From an uncultured Pseudomonadota bacterium (GTDB lineage: Bacteria; Myxococcota_A; UBA796; JAFGLY01): a stretch of DNA of 37,476 nt. Under the pieces are notes generated by a model. It did no database searches. It saw only the letters and a list, made by a program, of their open reading frames with translations, and had not been told where the DNA came from. How positions within the stretch are numbered: the stretch's first letter is position 1; every line of letters begins with the position of its first letter. The stretch covers positions 1 to 37,476 of the forward strand of contig CALDOK010000327.1 of assembly GCA_937912125.1 (NCBI GenBank), in the 5' to 3' direction. The position numbers were made by a program, and so were the translations under genes. Below, piece by piece: positions 7,866 through 15,874 of the stretch.

Positions 7866-8983
7866 TTGGCGACTCCGTGCCCGGTTTCGACCTCAATATC
7901 GGCGAGGGCGAATCGGCGCTTGCTGATGGCGGCCAGGTCTTCCGACCAGATTTCCCGAATCCGTCTGAGTTCGGGCTCCGTGATGAGCGTCCGGCCGACT
8001 TCCCGCTGCACTTCTATCAAACGGTCCAAGATTTCTCGACGTGCGGCCATTGTGAATGGACCAATGCCTTGCTGGCCGTTGCGGCGCTCCTCGTCCCGAT
8101 AGTCAAGGTTATTCCTGATTTCGTATAGATAGTCCCGAAACGCCATGAGGGGTTCGAGCCACTCATGCCCTGCGTCGATCTGCGCCGCCATACTGCGGTC
8201 CTTCTGCACGACAGTGCAGGTCCAGCAGCCGAAGCGGTACGAGCTCGACCCACAGGACGGCGCATCGGCCTTGTCGAGCACGAGCGGGCATTCGCCAGAT
8301 GAGAGGTTTCGATAGAGCGTCACCAGCCCCCGATGGGATCCGCCCCAAGGCGGCGGTGACTGAAGCAGGAACGACCAGAGGTCATCCGTCGAGAGGTCTA
8401 CGAGTGGGCGGAATACAAGGCATCCCGGGAGCGAGTTGTGGGGATTGAGCCGCGTTGCACCAGGGTTGTAACGGTTGATGCTTTGTGCTCTCGAGGCCGA
8501 CTCGTCCCGCCGGACACCCAGGAGTAGCACCGCCTGACCGCTCTCGGACACGACCGACTTGATGTAGTTGTTCGTGGGGGCGATCTTCATCCGGTCGGTG
8601 CACCAGCGGAACTGGCGGTTCGGCGATGGATATCCTCGCCCAATAAGATTCACCCAGAAGGTCTGATCGGTCTCGGGTACGGCTCGGTGGACCACGCACG
8701 GCAATCCCAGAGCCGGCAGCGCGGTGCGGATGCGTTGGAGTACCTGGTCGACGTGCTCCATGTAGACCGGTGATTCCACGAGCGTGTCGTTCAGTAGGAT
8801 ATGGATTGGACGCTTGCGCGCGTCTGGAGGAAGGTCGAGGACGGAATCTATCACCAGCTGTAGAAGCGCGGTGCTGTCCTTGCCGGCGGAGAATCCAACA
8901 ATCCACGGATATGACTGCGCTGTGGACAGGTACTCTTCACGGACCTCCGCTCGGATAGCGTCGAGAACTTCAGCGAGGCTCAT
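7862..8983 (-). CDS. dndC: DndC, PP-loop sulfurtransferase
   Basis: A 373-residue protein of the PAPS-reductase/PP-loop ATPase type. The PP-loop SAGKDS is at 32-37. Candidate Fe-S cysteines are C128 in FRWCTDR, C244 in APSCG, and C253/C256 in RFGCWTCTVV, the arrangement typical of DndC. It activates DNA with ATP and transfers sulfur delivered by DndA. I chose ATG 8983, which gives MSLAEVLDAI and starts 13 bp after the dndA stop. The frame is open further upstream to 9193, but that extension lies inside dndA. No strong Shine-Dalgarno is visible, so coupling to dndA is likely. At 373 residues it is somewhat shorter than the classic enzymes. The stop overlaps the next GTG. Confidence 0.9.
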   Translation of the reverse strand: MSLAEVLDAIRAEVREEYLSTAQSYPWIVGFSAGKDSTALLQLVIDSVLDLPPDARKRPIHILLNDTLVESPVYMEHVDQVLQRIRTALPALGLPCVVHRAVPETDQTFWVNLIGRGYPSPNRQFRWCTDRMKIAPTNNYIKSVVSESGQAVLLLGVRRDESASRAQSINRYNPGATRLNPHNSLPGCLVFRPLVDLSTDDLWSFLLQSPPPWGGSHRGLVTLYRNLSSGECPLVLDKADAPSCGSSSYRFGCWTCTVVQKDRSMAAQIDAGHEWLEPLMAFRDYLYEIRNNLDYRDEERRNGQQGIGPFTMAARREILDRLIEVQREVGRTLITEPELRRIREIWSEDLAAISKRRFALADIEVETGHGVAK

Positions 8984-8996
8984 TGGATGTTGTCCA

Positions 8997-10226
8997 TTAC
9001 TTGGTCCCCGCGGCGACGGACTCGCAGCCGGGCGCAGATTGGCTGTGCGAGGCCCGTTCGCTTCGGGCGCGGGGGGATAGGGAACGCAGTTCTTGCACAT
9101 TGTGGACCACGGCCTCAGCAGCGCGTACCACCTCATCTTCTGTCGTGAAGCGGCCGAAGCCGAACCGGGCGCTCTCTGCGGCACGCTGTTCATTGCCAGT
9201 GAGTGCCGAAATGACGTAGGACGGCTCCAAAGACGCCGATGTGCAGGCGCTCCCGGTACTGAAGGCCACTTCCCGGCACCGCATCATGAGCGCCTCGGTG
9301 TCACACCCCTCGAACCACAGGTTCAGGTTGCCGGGAAGCCGATGGTCCATACTGCCGTTGATCTCGATTGGAACAGCCGTCCGCAGCGCCGCAAGGAACT
9401 GGTCGCGAAGGTTCGCGATCCGAGCCGCATCGTTCTCTTCGAGATCGCGGGCAGCCAACCGCGCGGCCTCGCCAAGCCCGACCACCTGGTGCACTGGAAT
9501 CGTGCCGGGCCGAAGCCCCCGCTCTTGCCCCCCGCCGTTGAGAAGAGGTCGTAGCGCGCGACGCGCGGAACGTCGAAGCACCAAGGCCCCTACTCCCTTT
9601 GGCCCGTAGACTTTGTGGGCGGAAACTGACAGGAGGTCCACGCCAGTGCAGCTCAGGTCCACAGGCAGACGACCGAGGACCTGAGCCCCATCAGAGTGGA
9701 AGAAGATGCGGCGCTCACGACAAATGGCTGCCAGCCCCGGCACGTCGTTGATGACGCCGGTCTCGTTGTTCGCCCACATGATCGTCACCAGACGCGTGTC
9801 GGGCTGGAGAGCGCTGACTACGTCTTCGCCAGACACCCGCCCGCCCGCGCGGGCTGGCAAATAGGTCACGGACCACCCATGGCTCTCCAGGTCCCTGCAC
9901 ACGTCCAGAACCGCGTGATGCTCCATGCAGGAGGTCACTACATGGGCTGGAGGGACGTCGGCGTGGCAGATACCTTTGATTGCGAGGTTGTTCGACTCAG
10001 TGGCACCTGAGGTGAAGATCACGTCGTCGGGCTCCGCCCCCACAAGAGCGGCCACGGCCTCGCGAGCGGCGCTGACGGCATCGGCGGCGCTTTTACCGTA
10101 CACATGGCTCCGAGAGCCAGCGTTGCCGTAGTCCTCCCTTAGGTACGGCAGCATCGCATCTACCACCCGCGGATCCACCCTCGTGGTCGCGTGGTTGTCC
10201 AGGTAGATGGGGCGGGCGGATGCCAT
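8997..10226 (-). CDS. dndA: DndA-type cysteine desulfurase
   Basis: A 409-residue PLP enzyme of the IscS/NifS class. The PLP-binding lysine is K205 in SAHKVYGPKG, with the HSDGAQ segment at 177-182, GGGQERGLRPGT at 231-242 and the catalytic cysteine C328 in STGSACTS. It removes sulfur from L-cysteine as a persulfide and passes it to DndC. It is the first gene of the leftward operon. ATG 10226 has only a weak AAGAGA upstream. The C-terminal ~35 residues after VQELRS are low-complexity (Ser/Arg/Ala) and likely disordered. Only 81 bp separate it from the zinc-finger coiled-coil gene upstream, so the promoter is either very short or lies in the neighbouring mobile element. I cannot make out a convincing -10/-35. 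Confidence 0.88.
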   Translation of the reverse strand: MASARPIYLDNHATTRVDPRVVDAMLPYLREDYGNAGSRSHVYGKSAADAVSAAREAVAALVGAEPDDVIFTSGATESNNLAIKGICHADVPPAHVVTSCMEHHAVLDVCRDLESHGWSVTYLPARAGGRVSGEDVVSALQPDTRLVTIMWANNETGVINDVPGLAAICRERRIFFHSDGAQVLGRLPVDLSCTGVDLLSVSAHKVYGPKGVGALVLRRSARRALRPLLNGGGQERGLRPGTIPVHQVVGLGEAARLAARDLEENDAARIANLRDQFLAALRTAVPIEINGSMDHRLPGNLNLWFEGCDTEALMMRCREVAFSTGSACTSASLEPSYVISALTGNEQRAAESARFGFGRFTTEDEVVRAAEAVVHNVQELRSLSPRARSERASHSQSAPGCESVAAGTK

Positions 10227-10307
10227 GCGGTAGATCTCTTGTCCTGGTCGGCCATGAACTTGAAGAGGGTAACAGCTGAGCGGGCGCTCGCGCCGCTGCC
10301 GGGCGGC

Positions 10308-10847
10308 CTATTTCGCCCCCGCCAGCATGTTCACCGCCGCCGCTGCCACCTCGTCGATCTCGGTGACCCGCCGCTGCAACGAGCCCAGCCGGCGCCGAGT
10401 TCGCTGGAGCTGCCCCTCCACCTCGCGGACCCGCGCGTCCAGCGCCGCCGTGTCCTCCGCGGCCGGGGCAGGCGGCTCGACCCGCTCCTTCCGCCGCGCG
10501 AGGCGCTCGACGCGCTCTTCCAGCTCGCACACGCGCTCGTTGGTGTCGCTCCGGTCCTGCCCCAGCTCCTTCGCCACGTCGGCGAGCGCCCTGGCGGCCT
10601 TCACCTGCCCCTCGCCGACGCGCCCGGCCAGCGCTTCGACCGTGGCCTCCAGCGCCTCGAGCCGCGCGGCGACCTCGGGGTCCGCCTGCACCACCACGAG
10701 CCCCGGCGTCGCCCGCACAGCAGAAGGCGCCCCAGCCCTCCGCGCCCGACTCGCCGCCGCCCGACACCCCGCCCCACAGAACCGCGCATCGCTGCGCTTC
10801 GCCTCGAACGCTTCGCCGCACGCTTCGTGTTCACATCGCTTGATCAT
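10308..10847 (-). CDS. Zinc-finger coiled-coil protein of the mobile element
   Basis: A 179-residue protein with a short N-terminal zinc-binding motif (C5, C10, C24, C28 in CEHEAC and FCGAGC) followed by Ala-rich sequence and a long heptad-like coiled coil (about 55-165). The zinc finger resembles those in small phage and island proteins that recognise nucleic acid; the coiled coil suggests oligomerisation. It is the last gene of the leftward primase/VapE module, separated from VapE by 175 bp holding a large inverted repeat. Composition is very GC-rich, like the rest of the module and unlike the adjacent dnd genes. No specific family recognised. Confidence 0.6.
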   Translation of the reverse strand: MIKRCEHEACGEAFEAKRSDARFCGAGCRAAASRARRAGAPSAVRATPGLVVVQADPEVAARLEALEATVEALAGRVGEGQVKAARALADVAKELGQDRSDTNERVCELEERVERLARRKERVEPPAPAAEDTAALDARVREVEGQLQRTRRRLGSLQRRVTEIDEVAAAAVNMLAGAK

Positions 10848-10937
10848 CTTGGTATTCCCTCGCTTGTTGCAGTTGCGATTCGTCTCGTTCGCACGGCTGC
10901 GCTTCGCCCGTGCGCCTCGTCGTGAATCTCGCGATCC

Positions 10938-11014
10938 AGGTCAGGCCAGGTTGGGCCACCCCGAAGACGCAGTTGCCACGCCCCGGATCGCCCTGGCCCA
11001 ACCTGTCCCGACCT
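10938..11014. repeat. Origin-like 21-bp imperfect inverted repeat
   Basis: Two 21-bp arms, 10938-10958 and 10994-11014, are inverted copies differing at two positions around a 35-bp spacer. The innermost 11 bp, AGGTTGGGCCA and TGGCCCAACCT, are perfect. A further TGGCCCA lies at 11016-11022. The repeat sits in the only sizeable gap of the replication module, just 3' of the VapE gene, a position where phage-satellite origins with inverted iterons occur. It could instead be a transcription-terminating hairpin, but there is no U-tract. Confidence 0.45.
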
Positions 11015-11022
11015 CTGGCCCA

Positions 11023-12255
11023 TCATTCGGCCCTCGCCGACGGGGGCTCCCACATCCACGCCCGCTGCCCCTTCCGGCGCACCCGGAACTTCGAGCAGCC
11101 CAGCTCGTGCAGCAGCGGGCCGATGCGGGTCTGGAGCGAGCGGTCCACCCGCTCCGGTCCGATGCCCAGCCCCTCGGCCAGGGCCTCCGACGTGGAGAAG
11201 GCGCTGCCGACCTGCTCCAGCCACGCCTCCAGCCGCTCGCGGTGGGGATCGGTCATCTGGTAGCGGCTGGCTTCGGCTTGCCGCACCCGCTCCTGGGCCG
11301 GGTCGAGGTGCCAGGCCTCCCCGCGCCGGTAGCGCGCGACCGCTTCGGCCCAGAGCTGGTCCCGGTCCCGGGCCAGGGCGTCGAGATCGATGCGGCCGAC
11401 CTGGACGGGCCAGAAGCGCCGGGAGCCGGTGCCGTCGTCGAACAGGTCGGGGTGGTTCGAGGTGCCGACGAACACGCACTGGCGCGGGTGGTCCTGGGCG
11501 GTGCGGCCGTAGGGCGCCCGGTAGTGGTCCACCGGGCTCGACAGGAAGCTCTTGACCCGCGTGGCCGCCCGGCCGCGCACGGCCTCCATCTCGGCCAGCT
11601 CGTAGAGCCACTTGCCCTGCAGGCCGACGAAGGCGTCCTTGCTGCGCAGGTCGATGGGGGTGTCGCCGAACCAGGAGGGCTCGGGCAGCAGGCCGGCGCA
11701 GAAGCGCGACTTGCCGATGCCCTGGGCGCCCACCAGCACCAGCATGGTGTCGAGCTTGCAGCCGGGTTGCTCCACCCGGGCGACGGCGCCGACCAGGAAC
11801 GCGCGGCCCATCTCTCGGAGCAGCGGGCTGTCCTCGGCGCCCAGCACCCGCGGCAGCAGCAGGGGCACCCGCTCGACCCCGTCCCAGCGCTGCCCGGCGA
11901 GGTAGTCGCGCACGGGGTGGAAGGCGTGCTCGTCGGCCACGCAGACGGCCACCTCGTGCACGAGGTCGCGGCTCGGGGTGGCCTGGTAGACCTCCTCGAT
12001 CCAGCAGCTCGCCCGCGTGAGGTCGGCGTCGATGACGGGCTGCCCGTCGAGCAGCACCTGGTCGCGGAACAAGTCGCGGCGCAGGCGGCCGATCCAGCGC
12101 GGGTCGTGCTGCAGGATGGTCCGCACGGTGAGCCGGGTGGCGCGGCGGCCCTTGGGCCCGGCCTCGCCGATCATGAGCACCACGTCGGGGTCGGGCGCCG
12201 GTCCGCTCTCGACGGCGGCCAGCTCGACCAAGGCACCGGCAGGGGCCGCGCTCAT
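11023..12255 (-). CDS. VapE/VirE-family P-loop helicase-like protein
   Basis: A 410-residue protein of the virulence-associated E family, found in satellites and prophages as a replication helicase partner of a primase. Walker A GAQGIGKS is at 176-183, a Walker B-like WLYELAEME at 216-224, and the diagnostic SNHPDLFDDGTGSRRFWPV block at 266-284. I chose ATG 12255, whose ATGA overlaps the primase stop; the frame is open further upstream but that part lies within the primase gene. The C-terminal 80 residues look like a winged-helix tail. With the upstream primase it forms a replication module that fits an excising, self-replicating island. Confidence 0.85.
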   Translation of the reverse strand: MSAAPAGALVELAAVESGPAPDPDVVLMIGEAGPKGRRATRLTVRTILQHDPRWIGRLRRDLFRDQVLLDGQPVIDADLTRASCWIEEVYQATPSRDLVHEVAVCVADEHAFHPVRDYLAGQRWDGVERVPLLLPRVLGAEDSPLLREMGRAFLVGAVARVEQPGCKLDTMLVLVGAQGIGKSRFCAGLLPEPSWFGDTPIDLRSKDAFVGLQGKWLYELAEMEAVRGRAATRVKSFLSSPVDHYRAPYGRTAQDHPRQCVFVGTSNHPDLFDDGTGSRRFWPVQVGRIDLDALARDRDQLWAEAVARYRRGEAWHLDPAQERVRQAEASRYQMTDPHRERLEAWLEQVGSAFSTSEALAEGLGIGPERVDRSLQTRIGPLLHELGCSKFRVRRKGQRAWMWEPPSARAE

Positions 12256-13130
12256 GCGGCCCTCCCCAGCAGCTCGGCCACGGGGCCGGTCCAGCCGCAG
12301 GAGTTGCGGTGCTTGCAGCGGGCGCGGGTGGCGCGCTCGGGCGCCAGCAGGAACCAGGCCGAAGGGCGGCCGCAGGATGGACAGGTGATCCCCTCGGCCC
12401 GCTCGGTGGTACCTGCGCCGTGGATCGCCGCGCCCAGGTCGTCGGCCAGCCGCCGGCGCGCGTCGGGCTCGACCGCGAGGCGACGGCGCGCGGCCCGCTC
12501 GACGCGGAAGTGGGGAACCCGCACGGTGCGCATCGAAGGCGCGGTGTGCGCGTGCGCTTCGACTGCCGGAAGCAGGGGCAGCAGGTCCAGGGCGAGGTCG
12601 GTGGTGCGGGCCTCGGCGTGGTGCTGCGCGTCGGCGCCTGGCAGCGCCGGCAGCAGGTAGCGGCGGTTGGCGTTGCAGCACTTCCGGTCGATGGGCAGGC
12701 CGAGGGCGTCGACCGCGGCGGACCACGCCTCACCCCAGCGGTCGCCGGGGACGGGGGTGGCCAGCGGCAGGACGAGCCGGAAGCACGGCGCCGCGGGCTG
12801 GTGGCTCCAGCTCGTGTGCAGGGCGACGGTGAAGGGCGCGCAGCGATCGAGAGCCGGCGCGATGTCCATGCCCCCGTCGAGGTCGAGCACGAGCAGGCTG
12901 ACCGACGCCACGCCGGTCGTGGTCACCGCACCGCCGAAGCTCGCCGGTGCCCAGCAGGGCAGGCTGCGCTTATCGGTCGTCCTGTCGCGCACGGGGAAGC
13001 GGGAGAGGCGGCCGACCAGCGCTTCCCAGCCCAGGCTGCGGGCGATGGGAAGCTGGTCGTACACGTCGGGGAAGAAGCTGACGGCGAAGCGGGGCGGACG
13101 AGGGCCACCCCGCAGTGGACCTGCGGGCAT
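12252..13130 (-). CDS. Primase-like replication protein with zinc ribbon
   Basis: A 292-residue protein resembling the archaeo-eukaryotic-type primases of phages and satellites. LVLDLDGG (80-87) supplies a candidate metal-binding D-x-D, HTSWSH is at 105-110, and an FRLVLPL stretch plus IDRKCCNANRRY follow in the order seen in such primases. A C-terminal zinc ribbon is formed by CPSCG and a downstream C..C pair (about 250-280). It would prime replication with the VapE protein, whose start overlaps its stop. ATG 13130 lacks a strong Shine-Dalgarno; the start could differ by a few codons. Family assignment is by motif pattern and context. Confidence 0.7.
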   Translation of the reverse strand: MPAGPLRGGPRPPRFAVSFFPDVYDQLPIARSLGWEALVGRLSRFPVRDRTTDKRSLPCWAPASFGGAVTTTGVASVSLLVLDLDGGMDIAPALDRCAPFTVALHTSWSHQPAAPCFRLVLPLATPVPGDRWGEAWSAAVDALGLPIDRKCCNANRRYLLPALPGADAQHHAEARTTDLALDLLPLLPAVEAHAHTAPSMRTVRVPHFRVERAARRRLAVEPDARRRLADDLGAAIHGAGTTERAEGITCPSCGRPSAWFLLAPERATRARCKHRNSCGWTGPVAELLGRAA

Positions 13131-13177
13131 GATGCGGCCTGTGCGGCCAACGGCGGCCGTGGCGGAAGGGGGTGGGG

Positions 13178-13348
13178 TCAGGCGGCCCGGCGCTCGGGAG
13201 CAACCTGGTTGGCCGCGTCGGGCACGTCGGCAGCGGCGGGCGGCGGCTCGGGCTCGCGCGTGCGAGGCGCGTAGCGCACCAGCATCGCGGCGAGGGTGCG
13301 GACCGCGTGCACCCGGGGGTCGACGGCGTCGGCGCGGGGACGGCTCAT
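13178..13348 (-). CDS. Small Pro/Ala-rich protein (56 aa)
   Basis: A 56-residue reading frame from ATG 13348 (MSRPRADAVDPRVHAVR) to TGA at 13178. The start is 4 bp after the stop of the HTH gene and the stop is 47 bp before the primase ATG. It has a short basic helix-like N-terminus and a Pro/Ala-rich tail. No family recognised. Its position between two real genes in the same direction supports it, but high GC makes open frames common, so it may be spurious. Confidence 0.45.
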   Translation of the reverse strand: MSRPRADAVDPRVHAVRTLAAMLVRYAPRTREPEPPPAAADVPDAANQVAPERRAA

Positions 13349-13352
13349 GGGC

Positions 13353-13595
13353 TCAGGCCGCCTCGGCGTGGTCGGCGACGACGTCCCACAGCTCGGCCTC
13401 GGCCACGCCCCGAAGCACGGGGTGGGCCAGCAGCGCCCGGCGGATGCGCGGGGTGGCGGCGCGGTGCCGGTTGAGCACCTGCGACCAGTGGCTGCGGCTC
13501 AGGCCGATCTCCTCGGCGAACCCGGCCTGGCAGAGGTGGCTCTGGTCGATGGCGGCGACGATGCGGTCCTTGCGGAGGTAGTATCTGGGGGTCAC
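13353..13595 (-). CDS. Small HTH regulator of the mobile element
   Basis: An 80-residue protein with an N-terminal helix-turn-helix: IDQSHLCQAGFAEEIGLSRS is followed by HWSQVLNRHR (about 16-46), typical of cI/Cro-like repressors. I chose GTG 13595 because GGAAGG lies 5 bases upstream; the frame extends further up but across an operator-like palindrome and without a ribosome site. It heads the leftward replication module. The palindrome at 13621-13640, about 25 bp upstream of the start, matches one upstream of the XRE/recombinase operon, so this protein or the XRE regulator may control both. Confidence in the HTH is good; its target is inference. Confidence 0.7.
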   Translation of the reverse strand: MTPRYYLRKDRIVAAIDQSHLCQAGFAEEIGLSRSHWSQVLNRHRAATPRIRRALLAHPVLRGVAEAELWDVVADHAEAA

Positions 13596-13620
13596 GGTGG
13601 CCTTCCGGTGTGTTTCTTGA

Positions 13621-13640
13621 TGCGTCCAGAACTGGACGCA
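13621..13640. promoter_or_regulatory. Operator-like palindrome upstream of the leftward module
   Basis: TGCGTCCAG (13621-13629) and CTGGACGCA (13632-13640) form perfect 9-bp arms around AA. TAGACT follows at 13643-13648. The GCGTCC-N6-GGACGC-N3-TAGACT layout recurs at 18350-18376. The site lies between the HTH gene start and the end of the DUF262 cargo operon. The surrounding 13596-13891 holds no gene I can support. Confidence 0.6.
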
Positions 13641-13891
13641 AATAGACTCACACGAGAACCGGGCCGGAACAAGAGCCGTGATGTTCGATTGGTGTTGCAG
13701 GGCGAGGGTTGCCACGAGCGAGCGGGCATACGGCTCGATCTCTGGCTCCCGCTGCATCCGGTCAAACCAGTAGCCGCGCTCCCGGCGAGCACGCCGCGAG
13801 GCTGCTGGAGGAGCGGATGTATCGAGGTGGGACCCGGGAACAGCGGGAACAAGAAGGGGGACGCCGTCGATTGTCGAAGCCGAGCCGCCCC

Positions 13892-15874
13892 CTACGCCTG
13901 GGAGAAGTCCCGTCCCAGGTAGGCGCGGACCAGCTCGACCATCTCAGTCTGGTGCTGCCGGGCCAGGGCGTCGCCCCAGGTCGTGTTGCGGTACACCAGG
14001 GCCATCTTGAGGCTGTCGACCCGAGCCGCGTTGCGGTTGTGGAAGCGCTGGCGCTTCTCGTTGAAGGGCAGGTTTCCGTACTGGGAGTTGATGCTGCGGG
14101 AGACCAGGGCCAGGTTCCCGAGGGTGTCGAGGACCTCGGCGGAGACGCGGTTGCGATCGACGTCCTGGGGCGTCTGGGGCGAGATGTGCTCGACGGAACT
14201 CCGGGCCGTGATGCGGAAGTCGCGCAGGGCCTGGGCCGATAGCCCGCACCGCTTCGCGAGCCCCAACTCTTCCCGTTGGTCCCAGAGGAGGAACTCGAGC
14301 TTGTAGAACCAGTAGCGGGGGAAGCCGACGCCTTGGGACTCGTCAAGCAAGCTGCAGTCCAGGGGGAAGCGGCGCCAGCGGCCTGGCGCGTCGTCCAGGT
14401 GCTGCCGGGACATCTCGACGAGGTGGGCCTTGCCGCCCCGACACAGCAAGTGGTTGTCGAGGTGCCGCAGGTAGGCCATTGCACCGTCCGGCATGGGCCG
14501 ATGACGGTGCAGGTAGGCCAGAAGAGGGGTCAGCCAGTAGTGCGTGGTGATCTGCTGGCTGTGGTACAGCATGGCCTGAAGCAGCACGAAGGCGTCGCTC
14601 TCGACGACGGGCGTGTGTTGTACGCGGGGCTGTCCATCGACCGGGTCGACGCGGAGGCGGTGCAGGACCAGTTGCTCGTCCTCGCCCCGGCGCACCCACT
14701 TCACGACGTGCTGGTCGAACACCACCCGGAGCTCCCAGAGCAGGGCCACGAAGGACCGCACGTCTTCGGCCCCCGCCTGCCGCAGGAAGTGCGCCTCGAA
14801 GAGATCGAGAAGCTCTTTGTCGGCGATCCGCGGCAGATCGGGGCGCCCCCGGTCGTGGAGCCAGACCCGCAGCGTGTGCTGGAGGAGGAGCGGGAAGGAC
14901 AGGATGCTGCGGTGCTCGTCGCCCTCTTCGGTGTCGACGTCTTCGGGGGTGCCTTCGTGCGTCGGGTCGGCATCAGTGGTCGCGAGGATGGTCGCCAGGT
15001 CGAGATCGCCCTCGGCTTCGCGCTGGACCGCCCCAAGCCGACCGAGCAGCACCTCCACGTCCGCGAAGGCGTGGGCGGGCCGGCCGCCCGGAGGCAGCAG
15101 GTCGCGGACCTTCAGGCTGGACACCGCCCGAAGCGCCCGGTCCGCCCAGGTCTCCATGGCGGAGCAGGCTTCCCAGAGCTGTGCGTGGCGCTGTCGCTCA
15201 GAGGCCGGGAGGAAGGAGAGCAGTCGCGCCTTGAGGATGTCGTGGTGGCGAAGCTGCTGTCCGCGACTGTTGATCACCTCGTAGAGCTGGTTCAGATCCA
15301 TGCCGGCCGGCACGCGGGTGAGGACCAGCTCCACACGCTCCAGGAGCCAGCGCAGGAAGGCGTCCTTGGCCTCCGCCCGATCGTCCGCCTGGAGGAAGGA
15401 GCCGATGTGCGCCTGCGCGGCGACCAGGGCGGGGTGGAAGTCGTCCGACTGGAGGCCCTCGGGGGCGAGGCCAGCGCGTAGGCCCCTGAAGAACGCATCC
15501 ACATCGGCCCGGATGGAGAAGCCGACGCGGGGCAGGTCCCCATCGGCGATCCACGCGAACGGCAGAAGGGGGCCGCCCCAGGACAGGCTCATCATCCACA
15601 GGCTGGTGAACCGCTGCTGCCCGTCGATCAACTCCAGGACAGGGCCCCGCGCATCCTCACGCTCCACGACCAGCGTGCCGCCCAGGTAGAACACCTCGGC
15701 CCCTGCCTGGAACGCGACCCACAGGTCGTGCAACAGCGTGTCGACCTGGTCGAGCCCCCACACGTACAACCGCTGGTAGATCGGGACCTGGAAGCGGACT
15801 CCCATCTCGATCAGGTCGGCGAGCGTGACCAGCTCCGACTCGGGGCGCTGCATCGCGCCGGCCTCGTGGGTCAT
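13892..15874 (-). CDS. DUF262 protein with C-terminal HNH (DUF1524), GmrSD/SspE-like
   Basis: A 660-residue protein. The N-terminal DUF262 domain shows PIYQRLYVW (31-39) and the nucleotide-binding/hydrolysis motif DGQQR (84-88). The C-terminal DUF1524 HNH nuclease shows SVEHISPQ (560-567), LGNLALVS and N..F..KR..F. This is the GmrSD/SspE plan: DUF262 couples NTP hydrolysis to sensing of modified DNA, and the HNH domain nicks or cuts. ATG 15874 is chosen because its ATGA overlaps the stop of the upstream DUF262 gene; an in-frame ATG at 15907 lies inside that gene. The likely function is type IV restriction or PT-stimulated defence. Substrate specificity cannot be read from the sequence. Confidence 0.85.
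   Translation of the reverse strand: MTHEAGAMQRPESELVTLADLIEMGVRFQVPIYQRLYVWGLDQVDTLLHDLWVAFQAGAEVFYLGGTLVVEREDARGPVLELIDGQQRFTSLWMMSLSWGGPLLPFAWIADGDLPRVGFSIRADVDAFFRGLRAGLAPEGLQSDDFHPALVAAQAHIGSFLQADDRAEAKDAFLRWLLERVELVLTRVPAGMDLNQLYEVINSRGQQLRHHDILKARLLSFLPASERQRHAQLWEACSAMETWADRALRAVSSLKVRDLLPPGGRPAHAFADVEVLLGRLGAVQREAEGDLDLATILATTDADPTHEGTPEDVDTEEGDEHRSILSFPLLLQHTLRVWLHDRGRPDLPRIADKELLDLFEAHFLRQAGAEDVRSFVALLWELRVVFDQHVVKWVRRGEDEQLVLHRLRVDPVDGQPRVQHTPVVESDAFVLLQAMLYHSQQITTHYWLTPLLAYLHRHRPMPDGAMAYLRHLDNHLLCRGGKAHLVEMSRQHLDDAPGRWRRFPLDCSLLDESQGVGFPRYWFYKLEFLLWDQREELGLAKRCGLSAQALRDFRITARSSVEHISPQTPQDVDRNRVSAEVLDTLGNLALVSRSINSQYGNLPFNEKRQRFHNRNAARVDSLKMALVYRNTTWGDALARQHQTEMVELVRAYLGRDFSQA

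Noticed and set aside
10327..12660. A 777-codon open frame on the + strand
   Set aside because: It is antisense to the VapE and primase genes in very GC-rich DNA, has no recognisable motif or ribosome site, and is Arg/Ala/Ser-rich as expected for a shadow frame.
13643..13891. A rightward transcript from the TAGACT box near 13643
   Set aside because: The box resembles a -10 but no + strand gene with a ribosome site follows; I kept it only as part of the shared operator pattern.
13856..13891. A terminator hairpin at the end of the DUF262 operon
   Set aside because: Only five G/C pairs at the base (GGGGG/CCCCC) with a long interior and a short inner TCGA palindrome; too weak to call.
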